Assembly: GCF_014836935.1 (NCBI RefSeq)
Contig: NZ_JACSPW010000015.1
Span: forward strand, 36,353-100,352
Length of the DNA: 64,000 nucleotides
Reading direction: 5' to 3'
Source of the DNA: Solibacillus merdavium
GTDB taxonomy: Bacteria > Bacillota > Bacilli > Bacillales_A > Planococcaceae
This document shows, piece after piece, positions 26,870 to 35,333 of this stretch (the first letter of the stretch is position 1; every line of letters starts with the position of its first letter). The notes under the pieces are model-generated. The model made no database searches and was not told the origin of the DNA. It worked only from the letters and a program-made list of their open reading frames with translations. The position numbers were made by a program, and so were the translations under genes.

Positions 26870-27988
26870 ATGAAACGTATTGCATTAATCGATATTTTAA
26901 GAGGTATCGCCATTTTAGGGACACTAGGAACGAATATTTGGATTTTTGCCCATTTAGGGGATCTCAAGTATATAACGACCACGGATTTTAGCAGTTGGTC
27001 GAATATGGATGATATTTTACGCATGCTTGTACTGTTTGTGTTTAACGGTAAGTTGCTTGGCATGTTAACGATTATGTTCGGAGTAGGGATGGCGATAAAA
27101 TACGAGCAGTCCATCAGACGTAATAAACCTTGGATTGGGATGTATAAGTGGGTGATTGTATTTTTAATGGTGGAAGGCTTTCTGCACTACGTATTTGTAA
27201 TGGAATATGATGTGCTTATGAGCTATGCCGTTACTGCCGCAATTATCGCTGTCATACTAAAGCGCGGGGAACGGGCGATGACACGGGCGTTATGGGTTGC
27301 TGGAGCTTTACATTTAGGAATGCTTGCTCTTATTTTTACTTCAATGCTGCTTGGTCCCGCATTTTCAATGGCGAGCTCTCCACAGTTAATTGCGATTTAT
27401 GCAGAAGGATCGTGGCTGGAGCAGGTCCAAAATCGCCTTGCGAATTTTATGTTTTTTAGAGCAGAGGCGATTTTCATACTTCCTTTAAATATATGCTTAT
27501 TTATTGTTGGGATAAAACTTATGCGCAGCGGTGCTTTCTCCTTTACGGAGCGCGGCATTGCTATTCAGCGGAAGCTTCTTACTTGGGGGCTATGTCTAGG
27601 ATTGCCCTTGAATGTATTAACTTTTGTACCAGGTGGTTTATTTGATTTGCCTGTCCGATATATATTTGCCCCTGTGCTGGCATTAGGTTATATAGGACTG
27701 ATTGCTATTATTGTTCGGAAGTGCAGTACATGGGGAATGTGGAAGTGGCTTGAGAAAACGGGGCGTATGTCTTTAAGCTGTTACATTTTGCAAAACCTTA
27801 CTGCCACAGCTATTTTCTACGGCTGGGGTTTAGGTCTTGGTGGTAATGTAAATAGTGTGGAAATTATAGGTATTTTTTGTATGATAGTAGTGGGACAAAT
27901 TATATTGGCAAATGTTTGGTTAGCTAAATTTCCGTATGGACCAATCGAATGGCTGCGGAAAGGAATGCTGCAGAGGCTGGAAAGATAG
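26870..27988 (+). CDS. DUF418 domain membrane protein
   Basis: A 372-residue polytopic membrane protein. It starts RIALIDILRGIAILGTLGTN, the DUF418/YeiB family opening, and ends in the C-terminal DUF418 block (KWLEKTGRMSLSCYILQNL … FPYGPIEWLRKG) with about 9-10 membrane segments. The family is related to acyltransferase-3-like membrane proteins; its reaction is unproven. The start at 26870 follows GGAGGG by 7 bases. Nine bases separate it from the histidine kinase gene, so it is probably the sensed or regulated partner of the two-component pair. A paralogue lies at 56418. Confidence 0.8.
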   Translation: MKRIALIDILRGIAILGTLGTNIWIFAHLGDLKYITTTDFSSWSNMDDILRMLVLFVFNGKLLGMLTIMFGVGMAIKYEQSIRRNKPWIGMYKWVIVFLMVEGFLHYVFVMEYDVLMSYAVTAAIIAVILKRGERAMTRALWVAGALHLGMLALIFTSMLLGPAFSMASSPQLIAIYAEGSWLEQVQNRLANFMFFRAEAIFILPLNICLFIVGIKLMRSGAFSFTERGIAIQRKLLTWGLCLGLPLNVLTFVPGGLFDLPVRYIFAPVLALGYIGLIAIIVRKCSTWGMWKWLEKTGRMSLSCYILQNLTATAIFYGWGLGLGGNVNSVEIIGIFCMIVVGQIILANVWLAKFPYGPIEWLRKGMLQRLER

Positions 27989-27997
27989 GGGGGCGAC

Positions 27998-29101
27998 ATG
28001 CTGGAATGGTATCCTAAAAGTCAGGCAAGATATTATTTAATCATTGATGTACTGACGGTCCTGCTGTTTAGCTATGCGGTTGTCGTCTCGGAACAGATTC
28101 CGTCACTTGTTTTTAAAATTGTATTTATAGCCGTTTATTTAGGCGCCTATTACATAGCGCTGTGGTATCAGGATGGTCTATTGCTTCCTGCTACCGTGCT
28201 TGGTTTTGTCATTACGGCGTACTTGGCCTATATAGGTGGTCCACAGTGGATCTTCTTTCAGTTTGCCTTTGCAGACTTTGTTGGACGCGCTGTCAATCGG
28301 CGTGTTTTATGGATTGCTACGTGTATAAATTTTCTCCTTCTTGCCAGTCTCGTCTGGCGCTATCAGGATGTGCTGTTTTCAAACGCACAGTCAATTGTAT
28401 TGGCGGCTATGGTTTTTATTTTGCTGCTGCCGTGGTTACGCTATTATATTGAGAAATCCAAGCTGCTTCAACGTGAAGTTGATGAAGCGGTAGTACATAT
28501 TGCAATGCAGCAGGAACGTCAGCGAATCGCCCGTGATCTGCATGATACTTTAGGGCATACGTTAACGGTCATCAAGGTGAAAACAGAGCTTGTTTCCCGG
28601 CTGGTGCCAAGTGATGATCACCGGATTCAAAAGGAGCTCGATGACATTATACTGACAGTCCGCACAGCACATAAGCAGGTGCGTGAGATTATATCGGAAA
28701 TGAACTTTTTATCCTTGCAGGAAGAACTTAAGCATTGTGAGCAGCTACTTAAGAATGCCGGTATTCGTGTGCAGATTGAGTATCAGCTTACAAATATTCT
28801 ACTGTCCAGTGTGCAGGAAACGATGCTTGCCTATAGTATCCGGGAAGCAGTAACAAATGTTGTGAAGCATAGTCATGCGGCTACTTGCAGAATACACCTT
28901 TACCAGATAGAGGACCGAGTGGAAGTAGCTGTTATCGATAACGGAATCGGTTTATCCAATAAACAGCAAGGAAATGGGTTATTTACAATGAAGGAACGGA
29001 TGAGGTCATTAAAGGGAAATGCCGAAGTGACGTATGATCAGGAGGGAACAAAAGTGTTCCTGACAATACCACTGTACTCAATACAGGAGGATGAAACATG
29101 A
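27998..29101 (+). CDS. DesK-like sensor histidine kinase (HisKA_3)
   Basis: A 367-residue membrane kinase. Residues 10-148 hold about five membrane helices. A coiled region follows, then the HisKA_3 dimerisation motif RDLHDTLGH with phospho-acceptor His at about 182. The ATPase domain is at about 270-360, with EAVTNVVKHSHA (N box) and IDNGIGL and GNGLFTMKERM (G boxes). Topology matches the DesK thermosensor and the LiaS/VraS-type group. It overlaps the response regulator start by 4 bases (ATGA). The stimulus may be membrane state, as in DesK, but this is inferred from topology only. Confidence 0.85.
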   Translation: MLEWYPKSQARYYLIIDVLTVLLFSYAVVVSEQIPSLVFKIVFIAVYLGAYYIALWYQDGLLLPATVLGFVITAYLAYIGGPQWIFFQFAFADFVGRAVNRRVLWIATCINFLLLASLVWRYQDVLFSNAQSIVLAAMVFILLLPWLRYYIEKSKLLQREVDEAVVHIAMQQERQRIARDLHDTLGHTLTVIKVKTELVSRLVPSDDHRIQKELDDIILTVRTAHKQVREIISEMNFLSLQEELKHCEQLLKNAGIRVQIEYQLTNILLSSVQETMLAYSIREAVTNVVKHSHAATCRIHLYQIEDRVEVAVIDNGIGLSNKQQGNGLFTMKERMRSLKGNAEVTYDQEGTKVFLTIPLYSIQEDET

Positions 29102-29703
29102 TTAAAATTTGTATCGCCGAGGATCAGCAGTTGTTGAGGGGCGCCTTAATATCCATTATGGAGCTTGAGGAGGATTTACATATTGTAGGTGAGGCAGCAG
29201 ATGGAGCAGAAGCATGGACTTTAATTGAAAAAGAAAAGCCAGATGTATGCATTTTGGATATTGAAATGCCACATTTATCCGGTTTGGAAGTAGCTGCGAA
29301 AATACGCAATCACAATTTTCCATGCAAAATCATGATTATGACAACATTTGCAAGGGCCGGTTATTTGCAGGAAGCTATGGATCTTCATATTGATGCGTAT
29401 GTGCTTAAAGATGAGCCTATCCAATATGTAATTGGCGCTGTACGTAAAATTATGCAAGGTGAAAGAGTGATTAGCCAGGATCTTGCTGCAACTTTATTTA
29501 TGAATGAAAAAAATCCTCTAAATGAACGGGAAATCAATGTACTAAAGCTCGTGAAGGATGGCTATACGACAAATGAAATCAGTAAAAAGTTATTTCTTAC
29601 TAAAGGCACAATCCGCAACTATTTATCTTTATCTATTCAAAAGCTAGAAGTTGAAACAAGGCAGCAGGCTGTGCAAAAGGCGGTTGAAAAGGGCTGGATT
29701 TAG
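29098..29703 (+). CDS. NarL/FixJ-family response regulator (DesR-like)
   Basis: A 201-residue regulator. The receiver domain (1-120) has acidic pocket EDQ near residue 8, phospho-acceptor Asp at about 54 (CILDIEMP), a Thr switch (MTTFA) and conserved Lys (VLKDE). The C-terminal LuxR-type helix-turn-helix (140-200) contains LNEREINVLKLVKDGYTTNE. It is the partner of the upstream kinase by overlap. The target promoter may be its own operon; the 26778-26810 palindrome in the leader is one candidate site but does not resemble a defined consensus. Confidence 0.87.
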   Translation: MIKICIAEDQQLLRGALISIMELEEDLHIVGEAADGAEAWTLIEKEKPDVCILDIEMPHLSGLEVAAKIRNHNFPCKIMIMTTFARAGYLQEAMDLHIDAYVLKDEPIQYVIGAVRKIMQGERVISQDLAATLFMNEKNPLNEREINVLKLVKDGYTTNEISKKLFLTKGTIRNYLSLSIQKLEVETRQQAVQKAVEKGWI

Positions 29704-29794
29704 TTTTTAAATAGGTAGCTATTTAATTAATAGAAATTAGCAGGGAATATGGAGAACCGTACTATAAAGTAAGTGCAGTTTTTTATTAAAAAAC

Positions 29795-30042
29795 CTGGGA
29801 CAATATGAGAAATATCGATTTTTCCTTTTGGGAAAATCGATATTTTTCTGCTTCTGCCAGAATTGATTTCCGTTACGGGGACGCTTTCTGGAAGATATTT
29901 CTCCTACGGTTACTCGTCTCCAAACAAATAATGCTGTTCTCCCTGGGTTCGCCCCCTCCACTCCAATCAATCTATAGATAGGGTGTAAATTTCTTAATAA
30001 GAATCCTTCTCTTATTTAATGAAATTTCTACTTATGTCCCAG
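29795..30042. repeat. MITE-like intergenic element with imperfect terminal inverted repeats
   Basis: CTGGGACA followed by a related AGAAAT tract at the left end (29795-29814) mirrors the right end read backwards (30021-30042, TTCTACTTATGTCCCAG), about 20 bases each. Inside lie a 15-bp hairpin (29810-29850) and a degenerate copy (29863-29970) of a GC-richer sequence flanked by TTGATT/AATCAA, which resembles a widespread Bacillus intergenic repeat ending in GGAAATCAA. No transposase is encoded; a 77-codon minus-strand frame over it is a shadow. Confidence 0.5.
29810..29850 (+). terminator. Hairpin likely ending the two-component operon
   Basis: GAAATATCGATTTTTCC pairs with GGAAAATCGATATTTTTC around TTTTG. 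It is about 105 bases after the response regulator and inside the MITE-like element. Confidence 0.5.
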
Positions 30043-30527
30043 CCACTTTGTTTATAAGCAAATAAATTTTAGATAGTCTTTAATATCCTGTGTGTATTTA
30101 ATACACCTGCATCTGTTGCATTATAAATCAAATTAATTATATAATTTTCCTTTTTAGTTTATTCCTGAAAGTTGAAGATTGAATTTTCTCTTTACTTGAT
30201 AACTATCAGTAGGTATTTCCTCGTATTTAATTATATGAATATAATGATTTTCTGTTAACTCATCGCAGTATTTTGGGATACCTATTCATATTTTAATAGC
30301 TTTTGTTGCTAAAAAAAAATTGGGAACAAGTAGCTAATAGGTAAGGAAAAAGTTGTGGTTTTATGGTATATTTAATCAAATAACCAAAAATTGAGATTCA
30401 TCAATGTTAGAATACTATAACAATAGAATTTTTGGGGATAAATTACTTTTTTATAATTAAATATGTATTTAATTATAATGGTAATATAATAATTGGAACT
30501 GGTAATTAATTAGAAGAGGTGATATGA
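30043..30527 (+). other. AT-rich non-coding region before the chemoreceptor gene
   Basis: About 485 bases with very low GC and no open frame. It must hold the chemoreceptor promoter; no clear -35/-10 pair stands out by eye. AGAGGTGATATGA directly precedes the start. Confidence 0.35.
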
Positions 30528-32027
30528 ATGGAGGAAAATAATCTTATGGAAAGTAAACCTTTTACATTTAATTTTCAAAGGGTTCATCAGTTAAACTTAA
30601 AAATTACATGCTTCCTGTTGGCGATAATCATAATTCCACTAATCGTTGATAATGGATTTAACGGGGCGATATTGTATATTTTAACTGCTGTTGGTGTGAT
30701 AGCGTGTGCAGGCTTAAATTATTTTTTGAAGCACCCTGATACTGTTAAGGCAGTCTTATTTGCGGCATTACCCGGAACGGCAGTATTTGCATTATTCTTA
30801 TTAGATGGTTTTACATTAAATAAGCATTACTTAGTTTTTATTACAATTGTAATGGCAGCAATTTATTTTAGTCGAAAGATTTTGTTTACATACGCACTTA
30901 TTGTACAAATTTGTGTGGTGTTACTTTACGTTTTAGCTCCGGAAAAATTTTTAGGGGAAAATCAATCGTTCACGGGCTTTCTTACAGTATTTTTCGTATA
31001 TAACGGAGTTTTATATATGTTAATTAAACTAAATGAATGGGGCGGCCAATTAGTTTCTGGGTCGCAAAAACGAGAGCAAGAGACAAGTCTGCTACTGCAA
31101 GAAACGAAGGAATTAGTAGTAAAGATTGAACAAAGTGCTTATACGTTAGGTACAGAAACGGATGATGTGAAAAGTACATCAAATGCGTTAGCAACCGTGA
31201 GCGATACAATTTTAAACTCAACACAGCAAATTGCTGAATCTATACATAGTGAAGCGGAGTCAATTTCTGCAATGCATAATATGATGCATGAATCGAAGCT
31301 AGAGCTTTCACAAACAGTTGATTTATCTCAAGAAGCAATGGATCATTCACAACAAGTAAATGAGCAGTTATCTAGAAATGCACAAAATGTGGATCAGGTA
31401 ACGAAGCAGATGGATGTCTTAAGCGAATCGATGAATATGACAGTAATTACGATGGAAGATTTGCAAAGTAGCTTACAGACGGTGAATGATTTACTAGGTG
31501 GTATTAAAAGTATTGCCGACCAAACGAATTTGTTGGCATTAAATGCTGCGATAGAGGCGGCACGAGCCGGTGAACATGGGAAAGGCTTTGCGGTAGTAGC
31601 AGATGAAGTTCGAAAGCTAGCAGAGGAAAGTGCAGTAACGGCGTCGGAAATTACCGGAGTTACTTCTCAGCTTTTCACAAAATCTTCAGCGGCACAGGAA
31701 CAATCTATGCACGGTCAAGTGACTGCGTTAGAAGGGCAAAAATTATTACAAGAAATTGCGACTGTCTTCAATAATGTCAAGAATTCAAGTGATATTTCAA
31801 ACGCCAATATGAAGAAAAGTGCTCTTGCGATTGAAAAGGTTAGCAACCAGTTCACCCAACTATTAAGTGAAATTGATATGCTATCAATTGCGTCCCAGCA
31901 AAATAGTGCGGCTACAGAAGAAATTGTTTCTTCTATCTTAGAGGAAAATAAATTACTAGAAGTGATTGGTGAGGCAACAGAAAAACTTCAAACTTTAAAT
32001 CGAGAGCTAATTGCCTTAACTAAATAA
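30528..32027 (+). CDS. Methyl-accepting chemotaxis protein with polytopic sensor
   Basis: A 499-residue chemoreceptor. The N-terminal 30-170 region holds about five to six closely spaced membrane helices with almost no extracellular domain. A coiled coil follows, with the conserved signalling tip [20 protein letters not shown] and [17 protein letters not shown] at about 335-375, and the C-terminal helix returns ([15 protein letters not shown]). There is no HAMP domain and no periplasmic ligand domain, so it may sense membrane state, energy or a hydrophobic ligand. It is monocistronic with a strong terminator. An ATG at 30524 in another frame is not used. Confidence 0.87.
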   Translation: MEENNLMESKPFTFNFQRVHQLNLKITCFLLAIIIIPLIVDNGFNGAILYILTAVGVIACAGLNYFLKHPDTVKAVLFAALPGTAVFALFLLDGFTLNKHYLVFITIVMAAIYFSRKILFTYALIVQICVVLLYVLAPEKFLGENQSFTGFLTVFFVYNGVLYMLIKLNEWGGQLVSGSQKREQETSLLLQETKELVVKIEQSAYTLGTETDDVKSTSNALATVSDTILNSTQQIAESIHSEAESISAMHNMMHESKLELSQTVDLSQEAMDHSQQVNEQLSRNAQNVDQVTKQMDVLSESMNMTVITMEDLQSSLQTVNDLLGGIKSIADQTNLLALNAAIEAARAGEHGKGFAVVADEVRKLAEESAVTASEITGVTSQLFTKSSAAQEQSMHGQVTALEGQKLLQEIATVFNNVKNSSDISNANMKKSALAIEKVSNQFTQLLSEIDMLSIASQQNSAATEEIVSSILEENKLLEVIGEATEKLQTLNRELIALTK

Positions 32028-32029
32028 TC

Positions 32030-32083
32030 CATATACCGAGGTACGAGGATGAACCGTTAGCCGGAAAAGGTATAAGGTATATG
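32030..32083 (+). other. Hairpin after chemoreceptor stop codon
   Basis: CATATACC (32030-32037) pairs with GGTATATG (32076-32083), enclosing a GC-richer core with AACCGTTAGCCGG. It lies between the stop codon and the true terminator and has no T tract, so it could protect the mRNA 3' end or be a processed element. Confidence 0.3.
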
Positions 32084-32127
32084 TTTAAAGGGGAGTTGAA
32101 CAGTAGGAAAGGCTGACTCTTAAAAAA

Positions 32128-32173
32128 TAAATTCCCTTCATTCTAAGTAGAGAATGAAGGGAATTATTTTTAT
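32128..32173. terminator. Bidirectional terminator between chemoreceptor and GNAT genes
   Basis: ATAAATTCCCTTCATTCT pairs with AGAATGAAGGGAATTATT around AAGTAG, with T/A runs on either side. Confidence 0.85.
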
Positions 32174-32198
32174 CTAGTTATTATAACTTCTTCAAGCG

Positions 32199-32753
32199 TT
32201 AAGCCTGTTGATATTCCTCTTTTAAAATAGAGTAATACACACTATCCACCAGTGTTCCGCGGATCATATGATTTTTTCTCATTGTGCCTTCATGGGTCAT
32301 ACCTAAACGGCTCATCAATTTTGAAGATGCTGCATTTCTAGTGTCGGACTCCGAAAATACCCGTTCTAAGCCTAGCTTATTGAAGGCTAAATCGAGTATT
32401 AAGTTTCCGGCTTCGTTCATATAGCCTTTTCCCCAGAAACTTCTGTTCATCGTAAATCCGAGTTCACCGCTTTTGTTCCATTCGTGGACGCGGAACTCGA
32501 TTGCCCCAATCATTTTATTACTTTCCTTTAACATGAGTGCATACTTGCCAAGAGGCTCTTTCAAAAAATAATTTTCTATCATTTTCTTCGTTTGAGTCAG
32601 CTCTTTATGGGGTTCGAATAGGAACTTAACTGTTTCCTCATCCGCCATATATTCATACATATCTTCGGCATCCGTAAGAGAAATCGGACGTAAAAAGAGA
32701 CGCTCGCTTTCCAATTCACTGTGTTCTTCAAGTAGTTGATTACTATTTTTCAT
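32199..32753 (-). CDS. GNAT-family N-acetyltransferase (RimJ/RimL type)
   Basis: A 184-residue acetyltransferase. It opens LESERLFLRPISLTDAEDMYEYM, the RimJ/RimL signature, and has the acetyl-CoA motif ELGFTMNRSFWGKGYMNEA and the VFSESDTRNAASSKLMSRLGM region, followed by EGTMRKNHMI. Likely substrates are protein N-termini or small amines; the real one is unknown. The start at 32753 follows TTGGAG by 8 bases; an upstream ATG at 32810 lacks a site. It is convergent with the chemoreceptor and sits downstream of xylR on the same strand. Confidence 0.82.
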   Translation of the reverse strand: MKNSNQLLEEHSELESERLFLRPISLTDAEDMYEYMADEETVKFLFEPHKELTQTKKMIENYFLKEPLGKYALMLKESNKMIGAIEFRVHEWNKSGELGFTMNRSFWGKGYMNEAGNLILDLAFNKLGLERVFSESDTRNAASSKLMSRLGMTHEGTMRKNHMIRGTLVDSVYYSILKEEYQQA

Positions 32754-32875
32754 GTGTTTTCTCCAATTATTATGTCTTTGATTCGAGAGTGTTATAGGCT
32801 TGCTTATCATAACATAATATACATTTTTTACTATAAGTTGATATGTATAGTATATACATTCAATTAGAAACGGAG

Positions 32876-34033
32876 TTAATCAAATGGAAGTTGAATGAAT
32901 TGATCAATAATAAAGGAGGCAGCACCGAGAGCAATTGCACGATCCTTTAAAGTTGAAAATTGCACAGAATAGTTATCCCGTTGAAAATGCATAGTATTAG
33001 AGTTGATTGTATCTAATATAGATTGTTCAATAAATTTTTGCGCTTTTATTATACGATTACCAATAATAATTTTTTCAGGGTTAAATGTTTGAATTAAATT
33101 GGTGATACCGAGACCGATATAGTAACCGGTTTCCTTGAATAATTGTATAACATCTTCATGGCCTTCTTCGGCTAGAGTTATTAACTGCTCTAATGAGAGT
33201 TCACGTTCTTTTAACATATAAGTTGCATCATGAATAAGGGCATATTCTGAGGCGTATGCTTCCCAACATCCATTACGGCCGCATGTGCATTTACGCCCAT
33301 TCATATGTATGATGGCATGTCCGCTTTCGCCCGAATAACCGTTAACACCCAAATAAATATTATGATCAATAATAATCCCGACACCTAGCCCGATGCCTAT
33401 ACTTAAATATAATAGGTTTGAAGTTTCTTTATTATTTTCAAAAATATATTCTGCATAAGCACCAGCATTTGCCTCATTCGAAATATAGATTGGGAAGTCA
33501 AAGCGATTACGCAAATAGCCTCTGATATCAAAATCTTCCCAACGTAAATTGGGCGCAATAATAATTACGCCATCTTTATTAACAGAACCAGGAACAGCAA
33601 CGCCTAATCCAACGATTGAGAATGGGCTAGGGGGTACATTTTCCATGAGTAATTCTATTAAATTCAAAATACTTTTTAAATACGCGTCAAGTTGGATGGT
33701 TGGTACGAGTTGGAGATTATCGAAAACAATTTCCCCTTTTAGATTAAAGACTGCTCCGTATAAATAGTTAACGCCAATATCAATGCCAAGTGCAAAACCG
33801 GCCGTTTCATTGAACCTTAATAATTGAGATCTTCTCCCTCCAGTTGAAAAATCTTTCCCGTCTTCTACGATTAGTTGATCCTCTATTAGTTCAGTTACTA
33901 AATTGGCAACCGTTGCTTTTTTTAATCCGATTTCTTCAATGATTTCTCCTCTGGAAACGATCCTTTTAGAGAAAATATAATTTAAAATTTGCTGCTTATT
34001 AAATTTTTTCCCTATTTGTTGATTCCAAGACAA
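32876..34033 (-). CDS. xylR: ROK-family xylose repressor XylR
   Basis: A 385-residue ROK repressor. The N-terminal winged helix-turn-helix (about 10-75) has KKATVANLVTELIEDQLIVE. The ROK sugar-binding fold follows with GFALGIDIGVNYLYGAVF, VGLGVAVPGSVN, and the ROK zinc signature GHAIIHMNGRKCTCGRNGCWEAYAS. It starts with TTG at 34033 after GGAGGG. It is transcribed away from the xylose operon; in Bacilli XylR blocks xyl operons and is released by xylose. Two inverted repeats in the divergent gap are candidate operators. Confidence 0.88.
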   Translation of the reverse strand: MSWNQQIGKKFNKQQILNYIFSKRIVSRGEIIEEIGLKKATVANLVTELIEDQLIVEDGKDFSTGGRRSQLLRFNETAGFALGIDIGVNYLYGAVFNLKGEIVFDNLQLVPTIQLDAYLKSILNLIELLMENVPPSPFSIVGLGVAVPGSVNKDGVIIIAPNLRWEDFDIRGYLRNRFDFPIYISNEANAGAYAEYIFENNKETSNLLYLSIGIGLGVGIIIDHNIYLGVNGYSGESGHAIIHMNGRKCTCGRNGCWEAYASEYALIHDATYMLKERELSLEQLITLAEEGHEDVIQLFKETGYYIGLGITNLIQTFNPEKIIIGNRIIKAQKFIEQSILDTINSNTMHFQRDNYSVQFSTLKDRAIALGAASFIIDQFIQLPFD

Positions 34034-34080
34034 AGTAGCGATCCCTCCAATCCAAACAATTAAAAATTTAATTAAAGTAT

Positions 34081-34097
34081 AACAAAATAACTTTGTT
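34081..34097. promoter_or_regulatory. Candidate XylR operator 1
   Basis: An inverted repeat, AACAAA-ATAAC-TTTGTT, in the 145-base gap between xylR and xylF. It is similar in half-site (TTTGTT/AACAAA) to known Bacillus xyl operators. Confidence 0.5.
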
Positions 34098-34104
34098 CAT
34101 CCAA

Positions 34105-34133
34105 TAGACAAACAAATATTGTCATGTTATTCT
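34105..34133 (+). promoter_or_regulatory. Predicted xylF promoter with overlapping operator 2
   Basis: TAGACA (34105-34110) and TATTCT (34128-34133) with a 17-base spacer form a plausible SigA promoter. A second inverted repeat GACAA…TTGTC (34107-34123) covers the spacer, well placed for repression by XylR. Confidence 0.5.
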
Positions 34134-34178
34134 ATTTTTAAATTAAGAATATTACAAATATTAAAAGGGGTGTAGTTC

Positions 34179-35261
34179 ATGCGTAAATGTAAGGGCTTTC
34201 TTTTTGGGATTCTGTTAGTAATGTCAATGTTATTGGTGGCTTGTGGGCAGGATGCAGGCGATTCAAGCAAAGATACAGGCAAGGCTAATTCAAGTGATTC
34301 AGCAGGGGATAAATTGAAGATTGGTTTATCGGTATCGGACTTAACATTAGAACGTTGGCAGCATGACCGTGATTTCTTCGTAGCTAAAGCGGAAGAAATG
34401 GGTGCAGAAGTCGTAGTGCAGTCTGCAAATGGTGATGAAGCAAAGCAATTATCGCAAATACAAAATATGCTGTCTCAGGATTTAGATGCATTAGTAATTA
34501 TTGCGATTAATTCGGATTCTTTATCTACTGTTGTAGAGCAGGCAAATGCAGAAGACGTTCCAGTATTAGCGTATGACCGATTGATTAATGGAGCAGATAT
34601 CAGTGCATATGTTTCATTTGATAACGTACGTGTGGGCGAAATGCAAGCGGAGTATTTAGTGAATTTAAAACCTGATGGAAACTATTTCTTAATGGGTGGA
34701 TCTCCAACGGATAACAACGCAAAAATGTTCCGTGAAGGGCAAATGAATATTATTCAGCCATTAGTTGATAAAGGTGATATTACAATTGTCGGCGATCAGT
34801 GGGCGAAAGATTGGGACGCAAATGAAGCATTGAAAATTATGGAAAACGCATTAACTGCAAACAAAAACAATATTGATGTTGTCGTTGCTTCAAACGATAA
34901 TACGGCTGGTGGCGCAATTCAGGCGTTAGAAGCTCAGGGATTAGCTGGTAAAGTATTAATTTCCGGGCAAGATGCTGACCTGGCGGGTGTTCAGCGTATT
35001 GCAGATGGCTTACAGACAATGACAGTTTATAAGCCGATAAAAGCAATTGCTGAAAAGAGTGCGGAAGTAGCGGTTCAATTAGCAAAAGGTGAGGAAGTTA
35101 CTGCTACGGATTCTGTAAACAATGGCCAAATGGATGTTCCATTCATTAAGCTGGACCCAATTTCAGTAGGTAAAGATGAATTGATGACAACAGTTATTGA
35201 AGATGAATTCCATAGCTATGATGATGTATATAAAAATGTACCGGAAAGCGACCGTCCGTAA
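34179..35261 (+). CDS. xylF: Xylose ABC transporter substrate-binding lipoprotein XylF
   Basis: A 360-residue exported lipoprotein. The signal peptide ends in lipobox LLVAC with Cys at about 22, followed by a Ser/Asp/Gly-rich linker. The mature part is a type I periplasmic-binding fold of the sugar class: LKIGLSVSDLTLERWQHDRD, SQDLDALVIIAINSD, VPVLAYDRLI, VVASNDNTAGGAIQALEAQG and ISGQDADLAGVQRI. Trp in the LERWQ segment and the ASNDN region are typical xylose/ribose site residues. It is the first gene of the operon and is followed by a hairpin that probably keeps it more abundant than the membrane components. Confidence 0.87.
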   Translation: MRKCKGFLFGILLVMSMLLVACGQDAGDSSKDTGKANSSDSAGDKLKIGLSVSDLTLERWQHDRDFFVAKAEEMGAEVVVQSANGDEAKQLSQIQNMLSQDLDALVIIAINSDSLSTVVEQANAEDVPVLAYDRLINGADISAYVSFDNVRVGEMQAEYLVNLKPDGNYFLMGGSPTDNNAKMFREGQMNIIQPLVDKGDITIVGDQWAKDWDANEALKIMENALTANKNNIDVVVASNDNTAGGAIQALEAQGLAGKVLISGQDADLAGVQRIADGLQTMTVYKPIKAIAEKSAEVAVQLAKGEEVTATDSVNNGQMDVPFIKLDPISVGKDELMTTVIEDEFHSYDDVYKNVPESDRP

Positions 35262-35270
35262 ATAACAGCA

Positions 35271-35302
35271 AAAGGAGGGGGAGAATTTCCCTCCTTTCTT
35301 TT
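35271..35302 (+). terminator. Intercistronic hairpin/attenuator between xylF and xylG
   Basis: AAAGGAGGG (35271-35279) pairs perfectly with CCCTCCTTT (35289-35297), followed by CTTTTAA. It is likely a partial terminator or mRNA stabiliser that favours the binding protein. Confidence 0.65.
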
Positions 35303-35333
35303 AAATGAGGATATCGAGAATGGTGGTGGAAAC

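Noticed and set aside
29737..29970. 77-codon minus-strand frame
   Set aside because: It coincides with the MITE-like element and its palindromes; no ribosome site and no protein-like pattern.
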